Shown here: positions 6,078 to 10,478 of the stretch, in pieces | How the letters are laid out: every line of letters starts with the position of its first letter | How positions within the stretch are numbered: position 1 is the stretch's first letter | Assembly (NCBI GenBank): GCA_002309215.1 | Contig: DBXG01000028.1 | Coordinates: forward strand, 1-10,478 | From: Alphaproteobacteria bacterium UBA1218 | GTDB lineage: Bacteria > Pseudomonadota > Alphaproteobacteria > Rs-D84 | DNA length: 10,478 nt | Reading direction: 5' to 3' | Notes under the pieces: model-generated | The model's database searches: none | Seen by the model: the letters and a program-made list of their open reading frames with translations, nothing else | What the model was told of the DNA's origin: nothing | Made by a program: the position numbers and the translations under genes

Positions 6078-7328
6078 TTATTTTGTATAAACGATTACTT
6101 CATATTTCCATGTTCGTGTATTAACATTCCATACAACAGACGTCATATACACACCCTGAAAATCATTAAATATCTTCATAAACTCTGACGGAATCAATTT
6201 AGACGACGCAGCAATTTCAATAACATTCATCGTTTCTGTATCAACACCATTTGACACCGTATCCGTCACAGCATTTATATCAGCCTTGATATTTATTTTC
6301 TGAAAAGCCGTCATTATATCACGCACAGCACTGGTTATATCACGTTCATCCAACGATGTATAAGTTTTCAGTTCCGGTAATTTTACACGAACTATCACTT
6401 CATTTTCAGAAACTTGTTGAACAATAGCGCCTGGCATTAATTCTGCGCCGTTCACATAAAAATCATTCAACGTCCCGAAATTACGTGTAAAGGTTGCAGA
6501 CACAAAACCTTCATCACATTTTGTATAAGTCTGACTCCACCCCGCCACTGGTTGCATAACAAAACCAATTGCTTTATAACAAAGATTTGCGCGTTCCATA
6601 ACATCTGGTAAAAAATCGAACGGATGTTCTATGGGTTTTACTTCTGGAACCTTTGCTTGCTTTTCCGCCTCTTGTTTTTTCAATTCAATCTGCTGTTTAT
6701 ATTCATTAACCAATTCTGGATTCGGCTCTATTTTTGGATTTGCAACAAACAATTCGCCAATTTTATCCCTGAACAAAAAACCACCAACCAATACAACCAA
6801 TGTAAAAAATATCACAGATGGCACAACAGACCTTAACGCATATATCTGATGCAACTTTGCCGAAGTATTTGATCGAATCAAATCATACAAAGACCTTTCT
6901 TGGGAACGCGGCATTCCCCAAGACGCAGGCGCAAACAACGCACCCCAATCTGGAATACTTGATAACTCTGTATATGCTTTGCGTGCTTGATCAGCCGTCT
7001 CAAACAAAACATCGCGAATAATAACACCATTACGAACAGCAACCAAATAATAACCGTTTGTCGCTTGAAACACCCCCAAAAAAGAAATATATTCAGACAA
7101 AGAATCAACAATCTCAGCTGCAGCACTTATCAAACCAGAATACACACCCGTACTTTTATCACCCAAACCAATCATAGACTTATATCCAACATACAACGTG
7201 TACTTTTTATCTATGCTATGCGATAATTGTTTGGCATAACTTAACGGCGTACTGCCCACGCTCAGCGGCTGCCAAAACAGACCCGTTGCAAACTTTTTTC
7301 GACGAACTGTTATTATTTGCTTTATCAA
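6078..7328 (-). CDS. pilO2: PilO2-like type IVb pilus inner-membrane protein
   Basis: This bitopic protein of 416 residues resembles the R64/toxin-coregulated PilO2 (PAP_PilO) family, which forms the inner-membrane alignment complex of type IVb pili. The cytoplasmic N-terminal domain (about 1-160) carries FATGLFWQPL near the start and a beta-rich actin-like region. One membrane helix lies at about 168-187. A charged helical stretch (208-226) leads into a periplasmic domain with two Cys (C250, C271) that could form a disulfide. The initiator is TTG (7326-7328): an in-frame TAA lies just upstream, the next Met is about residue 52, and the purine-rich GAGAGAGAA sits directly before it. It is the first gene of a four-gene operon, and its stop is 11 nt before the chosen pilP start. 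Family assignment is by pattern and gene order, not by search. Confidence 0.82.
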   Translation of the reverse strand: MIKQIITVRRKKFATGLFWQPLSVGSTPLSYAKQLSHSIDKKYTLYVGYKSMIGLGDKSTGVYSGLISAAAEIVDSLSEYISFLGVFQATNGYYLVAVRNGVIIRDVLFETADQARKAYTELSSIPDWGALFAPASWGMPRSQERSLYDLIRSNTSAKLHQIYALRSVVPSVIFFTLVVLVGGFLFRDKIGELFVANPKIEPNPELVNEYKQQIELKKQEAEKQAKVPEVKPIEHPFDFLPDVMERANLCYKAIGFVMQPVAGWSQTYTKCDEGFVSATFTRNFGTLNDFYVNGAELMPGAIVQQVSENEVIVRVKLPELKTYTSLDERDITSAVRDIMTAFQKINIKADINAVTDTVSNGVDTETMNVIEIAASSKLIPSEFMKIFNDFQGVYMTSVVWNVNTRTWKYEVIVYTK

Positions 7329-7348
7329 TTCTCTCTCGGTATGAACAC

Positions 7349-7354
7349 ATTATA
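7349..7354 (-). promoter_or_regulatory. Possible -10 element of the pil operon promoter
   Basis: The minus strand reads TATAAT, a perfect consensus hexamer, about 20 nt upstream of the TTG start of the pilO2-like gene and downstream of the terminator at 7396-7417. The -35 region is T-rich and poorly matched. This placement would give a very short 5' leader and an operon independent of the lipid A operon. Confidence 0.45.
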
Positions 7355-7395
7355 AACAAACGAATAAAAAAAATAAAGCCATATTTTTGTATAAA

Positions 7396-7417
7396 AAAGT
7401 CGTATTTCTACGACTTT
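7396..7417 (-). terminator. Intrinsic terminator of the lipid A operon
   Basis: AAAGTCGTA (7396-7404) and TACGACTTT (7409-7417) form a perfect 9-bp stem with a 4-nt loop. On the minus strand a run of U follows (7398-7393). It lies only 2 nt beyond the lipoprotein stop codon (7420-7422) and separates this operon from the pil operon. The loose A/T symmetry might also allow weak termination on the plus strand. Confidence 0.88.
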
Positions 7418-7419
7418 AA

Positions 7420-7728
7420 TCACTTTTCACAATTATATACTTTTGTCCTGAATTTATAAGTATTTTTTGGTCCAAATATCGCACTCGGATTAGCCTGTGT
7501 TTCTTCTTTGATAACAAGGTATGAATCGCCATGCTTTTCTTGGTCTAAAATATTTTGTTCCAGATATTGATATGCATCTTCAATATCGTATGTTGTAGCA
7601 CTGGAATTGATTGTATATAAAAACTCGCAATCCTTTGGTTCTCGCTTTAATCTATTCAGACCATTACCTGCATCGGTCATAGTTGCGCATGCAGTCAAGA
7701 CGCACAACAAACAAAACGCCTTTTTCAT
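7420..7728 (-). CDS. Small predicted lipoprotein
   Basis: The 102-residue protein begins MKKAFCLLCV with lipobox LTAC (11-14), so Cys14 should be lipidated and the protein anchored to a membrane. Two further Cys (C34 in PKDCEF, C100 in VYNCEK) could form a disulfide spanning the mature domain. The arrangement of an early Cys, a G-D-S-Y-L-V-I strand and a terminal Y-N-C recalls small enterobacterial lipoproteins such as the DUF4156 type, but this is only a resemblance. The ATG overlaps the lpxC stop as ATGA, and AAGGAG inside the end of lpxC is its RBS, so translation is coupled to lpxC. It ends the operon, with the terminator directly after. A role in envelope or LPS maintenance is suggested only by context. 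Confidence 0.82.
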   Translation of the reverse strand: MKKAFCLLCVLTACATMTDAGNGLNRLKREPKDCEFLYTINSSATTYDIEDAYQYLEQNILDQEKHGDSYLVIKEETQANPSAIFGPKNTYKFRTKVYNCEK

Positions 7729-8669
7729 TTTTTGGCTCCTTTTGGTTCGATTATTTCATAGTTAGATTTATCGCTGAACAATTTACGCAACACCAAATTA
7801 TTCAATGCATGCGAACCTTTATAAGATTGCAACCAGCCATAAATAAAACCACCGCTGGTGAACATATCACCCACAGCATCTATGATTTTATGACGAACAA
7901 ATTCATCAGGATAATATAATTTATTCATTGTCGCATCCCACCTTGCATTAACAGCGATAACATTGTGTAAATTGCATCCAAGCCCCATACCATGTTTTTT
8001 ACACCACTCCCATTCTGCATATCCACCAAAAGACCTGGATTTTGCAACATTATCAACAAAATCTTTCACTGATGATTTCGAGCCATCAAACATATAAGAA
8101 TAAGATTGTGTTCCGATAATCTTATTGTTGTAATCTAAAATTGCATCTATCAACAAACCTTTATCATACGGTGCTATTTTTACAAAACCATCCGTAGTAA
8201 TTCTACGACTAAAAATTGCAGCTTTGATGCGTTGCCAAAAAGGAAGCGTTTTTATTAAATCAGCGCTTTTTACTTCTACTGTTTTTTTCACAACTATTTT
8301 TCTCATCTTTGTTTTATCAGAAACAAACTTTTCTAACAATCTATACAATTCAAACGCACTACCATCCAAGAATGGTACTTCTGGTCCATCTATTTCAATA
8401 ACAGCGCTGTCTATGCCCAACACAAATAATACAGCCATTAAATGTTCAATTGTTCTGACACTGGCACCATTTTTTTTACCAATCTGCGTACTACGCATCA
8501 TCGTATCGCATACATTATCAAAAGTTGCAGGAATCAATTCAGAATTTGGCAAATCAATTCTTCTGAAAAAAATACCAGGCTTTTGTGATGGTTTAATAAC
8601 CATATTAACCGGCAACCCCAGATGCATTCCAACACCAGAAATTTTGACATTTTTTGTTACAGTTGTCAT
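7725..8669 (-). CDS. lpxC: UDP-3-O-acyl-N-acetylglucosamine deacetylase
   Basis: LpxC is the zinc hydrolase that removes the acetyl group from UDP-3-O-acyl-GlcNAc, the committed step of lipid A synthesis in the cytoplasm. The 314 residues are complete. Zn ligands are H76 in RTIEHLMA (72-79), and H260 and D264 in DEFVRHKIIDAVGD (255-268). The catalytic Glu is E75, and H287 lies in GSHALNN (285-291). FLDGSA (100-105) is the usual substrate-loop motif. The protein is slightly longer than E. coli LpxC (305 aa), with extra sequence rich in basic and hydrophobic residues between the two domains (about 135-161). AAGGGGA about 6 nt upstream supports the ATG. It lies 15 nt after lpxK and overlaps the lipoprotein gene, unlike many proteobacteria where lpxC follows ftsZ. 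Confidence 0.97.
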   Translation of the reverse strand: MTTVTKNVKISGVGMHLGLPVNMVIKPSQKPGIFFRRIDLPNSELIPATFDNVCDTMMRSTQIGKKNGASVRTIEHLMAVLFVLGIDSAVIEIDGPEVPFLDGSAFELYRLLEKFVSDKTKMRKIVVKKTVEVKSADLIKTLPFWQRIKAAIFSRRITTDGFVKIAPYDKGLLIDAILDYNNKIIGTQSYSYMFDGSKSSVKDFVDNVAKSRSFGGYAEWEWCKKHGMGLGCNLHNVIAVNARWDATMNKLYYPDEFVRHKIIDAVGDMFTSGGFIYGWLQSYKGSHALNNLVLRKLFSDKSNYEIIEPKGAKK

Positions 8670-8684
8670 TTGTTTTCCCCTTTT

Positions 8685-9602
8685 TTATTTAGATATATTA
8701 CTTATTTTCTCCTTTAACCAATCGTAAAAATTGCCATCTATTTCAGTATTTAATTTAGAAAAAAGAATGTCTTTTTTTGCCCAATCTGGCAAGCGCACCC
8801 AATCTTTTTCAGTTGTTAATAACTTTGCATTTTTGTCTTTTGCACGCTTTATCAAATCTTTGATATCTGAATCTGTATATTGATAATGATCAGGATACGC
8901 ACGTTTTTCAACCAATTTTACGCGAATATTTCTGAAAAATTTTTCAGGATAACCAATCCCCGCAAATGCAATAACAGATGTATTTTCATCATACGGACAA
9001 ATCTCTTTATTATGCGCATAAAATATTGGAATATTTGTCGGCAAAGCAAAATCTTTTGCGACATCTTTGTTTTTTATAACGATTATTGCATCCGCCCTGT
9101 GTATGGCAGATTTCGGCTCACGCAAAGGACCAGCAGGCAAAATAAAACCATTTCCAAAACCGATATGCTCATCAAATACTAATACGGACACATCTTTTTT
9201 AATGGACGAATTCTGAAACCCGTCGTCCATTATAATCGGTGTTTTGGATTTTTGTTTATTTAACAAAATCAGGTTGCTTTTTCTGTCACCAACATGAACC
9301 AATATACCATCATTTGATAACATAGTCGCTTCATCACCTATACAGCCAGTTTCTTTGCTTTTTTTATATCCACGCATAACCACAGGCGCATCAAACCACT
9401 TTGCAACATTACGAACAATTGGTGTTTTTCCAACCCCCCCAGATAAAATATTACCAAAACAAATAACAGGTCGTCTGGACACATATTCGCGTCTTTTGCG
9501 TATATTAAAAACCAATCGTGATACGCCGTAATAAAAACAAGACAATGGACGCAAAGCCCAAGAGACAATATTACGTTTCAGAAACCATTTTGGTGTTTTC
9601 AT
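8685..9602 (-). CDS. lpxK: Tetraacyldisaccharide 4'-kinase
   Basis: LpxK phosphorylates the 4'-position of the tetraacyl-disaccharide-1-phosphate to make lipid IVA, at the inner membrane. The 305 residues include an N-terminal hydrophobic/basic segment (LRPLSCFYYGVSRLVF), a Walker A-type P-loop GNILSGGVGKTP (50-61), DEATML (90-95), and MDDGFQN (125-131). LPAGPLREP (155-163), AFAGIGYPEKFF (212-223), YPDHYQYT (236-243) and TTEKDWVRL (263-271) are the other family signatures. The family normally has His at the end of DDGxQH; here it is Asn (N131), as is visible in the sequence. The ATG overlaps the stop of the upstream acyltransferase (ATGA), with AAGGCGA as RBS inside that gene. The gene is a little shorter than E. 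coli LpxK (328 aa). Identity is secure. Confidence 0.96.
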   Translation of the reverse strand: MKTPKWFLKRNIVSWALRPLSCFYYGVSRLVFNIRKRREYVSRRPVICFGNILSGGVGKTPIVRNVAKWFDAPVVMRGYKKSKETGCIGDEATMLSNDGILVHVGDRKSNLILLNKQKSKTPIIMDDGFQNSSIKKDVSVLVFDEHIGFGNGFILPAGPLREPKSAIHRADAIIVIKNKDVAKDFALPTNIPIFYAHNKEICPYDENTSVIAFAGIGYPEKFFRNIRVKLVEKRAYPDHYQYTDSDIKDLIKRAKDKNAKLLTTEKDWVRLPDWAKKDILFSKLNTEIDGNFYDWLKEKISNISK

Positions 9603-10357
9603 ATTATTTTCGCCTTTTCTGCAAAATTGTTCGGGGTTAAATCTTGTTCAACCTTGAAATCAGTAAATTGTTTGTCTAAATCATAAGCCTGTTTTACCAT
9701 CAGGTCTTCCAGACATTTACGCAACTTCTCGAAATCTTTGACATCAGTCTTTGCATCAACAAACACAGGCTTTCCAACCGAACCACGTATTATAGAAAAC
9801 GGCTTAGTCAATAAATACCTGTCCCATCGATTCAGAAACCAAGGACGACTGCACGACACGCATACAGGAATAATCGGGGCACCTGTCATTTTTGCAAAAT
9901 ACAACGCACCATCATGAAAACGCATAGATGGTCCTTTGGGTCCATCGGGTGATAGAGCCAAACAATTATCGCCACGTCTTAAAATCTTCACACCTTTTCT
10001 TAAAACAGAAACACCACCATCTGCGGACGAACCATAGATAGTCTTTAATCCAAATAACTTTTCCAATTTGGCAATTGCACGACCATCACGACGCGCAGAA
10101 GCAATCGCATACCCACGCACCCCAGCCATAGATATCAAAGGCGACAACATCATTGTTCGCCCATGCCAAAACACAAAAATAGCCGGCTTTTTCCTGTATT
10201 TTTTCAGAATATCATAATCTTTGATTTCTTTTCTGGATGTGATGTAAACAAACCAAATCAGAACATAATAAACCAAGGCCATAATCCATTGAATAATGGT
10301 CCAACTGCGCAGTTCGTAAACAAGACGTCCAAATTGTTTTTTTACTGATTTCGTCAT
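9599..10357 (-). CDS. DUF374-family lysophospholipid acyltransferase-like protein
   Basis: The protein has 252 residues from the ATG at 10357. A membrane helix lies at about 19-39, followed by the acyltransferase domain: FWHGR (63-67), SARRDGR (87-93), GSSADGG (109-115) and DGPKGP (138-143). This motif set is typical of the DUF374 branch of PlsC/LpxL-like acyltransferases, which often lie beside waaA or lpxK in alphaproteobacteria. Acylation of lipid A or of a phospholipid is likely, but the substrate is unknown. Start choice: the frame extends to a TTG at 10414, but none of the possible starts (TTG 10414, ATG 10369, ATG 10357) has a good RBS. ATG 10357 is preferred because it is followed by basic residues and then the membrane helix. 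The stop overlaps the lpxK start (ATGA). It is the first gene of the lipid A operon seen here. Confidence 0.88.
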   Translation of the reverse strand: MTKSVKKQFGRLVYELRSWTIIQWIMALVYYVLIWFVYITSRKEIKDYDILKKYRKKPAIFVFWHGRTMMLSPLISMAGVRGYAIASARRDGRAIAKLEKLFGLKTIYGSSADGGVSVLRKGVKILRRGDNCLALSPDGPKGPSMRFHDGALYFAKMTGAPIIPVCVSCSRPWFLNRWDRYLLTKPFSIIRGSVGKPVFVDAKTDVKDFEKLRKCLEDLMVKQAYDLDKQFTDFKVEQDLTPNNFAEKAKII

Positions 10358-10440
10358 AACACCAATCATAGCAACAAAAAAAACACAATGCAAGCCAAGG
10401 CAAATTAGACACAAAACATAAGATTAAATGCGTTTTTTAT

Positions 10441-10468
10441 TTGACATGCGGAGTTTAATATATATAAT
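10441..10468 (+). promoter_or_regulatory. Consensus sigma-70 promoter pointing out of the window
   Basis: A perfect -35 TTGACA (10441-10446) and a perfect -10 TATAAT (10463-10468) are separated by 16 nt on the plus strand. Transcription would start near 10475 and run off the right edge, so the gene served is not visible. The region between the acyltransferase start and the edge (10358-10478) is therefore a divergent promoter region. No clear minus-strand promoter for the lipid A operon could be picked out in it. Confidence 0.7.
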
Positions 10469-10478
10469 ATTGATTACT

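Noticed and set aside
8224..8727. 167-aa plus-strand ORF
   Set aside because: It is antisense to lpxC, whose zinc-site motifs are all intact, so this is a shadow.
10358..10414. N-terminal extension of the acyltransferase from TTG 10414
   Set aside because: There is no RBS before the TTG, an in-frame stop lies just upstream, and the extra residues are not typical of DUF374 proteins; ATG 10357 gives a normal length.
1..10478. Alternative genetic code (TGA as Trp), considered because the genome is AT-rich
   Set aside because: TGA is the natural stop of the acyltransferase, lpxC, lipoprotein and barrel genes, and conserved Trp positions use TGG.

Overview
The window is AT-rich and gene-dense, with short gaps, overlapping ATGA stop/start junctions and Shine-Dalgarno sites. 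TGA is used as a stop by several genes, so the code is standard. It reads as a Gram-negative chromosome, most likely an AT-rich alphaproteobacterium. The GyrB fragment resembles the alphaproteobacterial type (for example the WRGDKEARM stretch), lipid A genes are present, and a DUF374 acyltransferase lies next to lpxK, as is common in that class. A host-associated or uncultured lineage of the Holosporales or gut-alphaproteobacteria kind would fit, but the sequence alone does not prove it.

Layout from left to right. Positions 1-920 (minus) hold the N-terminal 306 residues of GyrB, running off the left edge. A divergent intergenic region of about 175 bases carries a gyrB promoter overlapped by a perfect 8-bp palindrome, and a separate plus-strand promoter. 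That plus-strand promoter serves the only plus-strand gene (1096-1665), a protein with a RusA-like catalytic signature (D-x-D-N-x-x-K followed by DDD). A bidirectional terminator separates it from a convergent outer-membrane beta-barrel gene (1710-2360, minus). The barrel gene is preceded by a leader of about 170 nt ending in a strong intrinsic terminator only 23 nt before the start codon. The leader contains alternative hairpins resembling an attenuator.

Positions 2613-7328 (minus) form a tight four-gene operon in the order PilO2-like bitopic protein, PilP-like periplasmic protein, GspE/PilB-type ATPase and GspF/PilC-type platform protein. This matches the pilO-pilP-pilQ-pilR order of the R64/IncI1 type IVb thin-pilus cluster. 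It should form the inner-membrane motor and alignment complex of a type IVb pilus or a related secretion machine. The secretin, prepilin and prepilin peptidase are not in the window.

Positions 7420 to about 10357 (minus) form a second operon: a DUF374 lysophospholipid-type acyltransferase, lpxK (lipid A 4'-kinase), lpxC (UDP-3-O-acyl-GlcNAc deacetylase) and a small lipoprotein. Two junctions are ATGA overlaps, the third gap is 15 nt, and an intrinsic terminator follows the lipoprotein. The operon therefore groups the committed step of lipid A synthesis with a late phosphorylation step. At the extreme right edge a textbook sigma-70 promoter (TTGACA, 16 nt, TATAAT) points rightward out of the window.

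No tRNA, rRNA, CRISPR array or insertion sequence was recognised. The features most worth following up are the attenuator-like leader before the beta-barrel gene, the RusA-like protein, and the R64-type pilus core on what looks like a chromosome.
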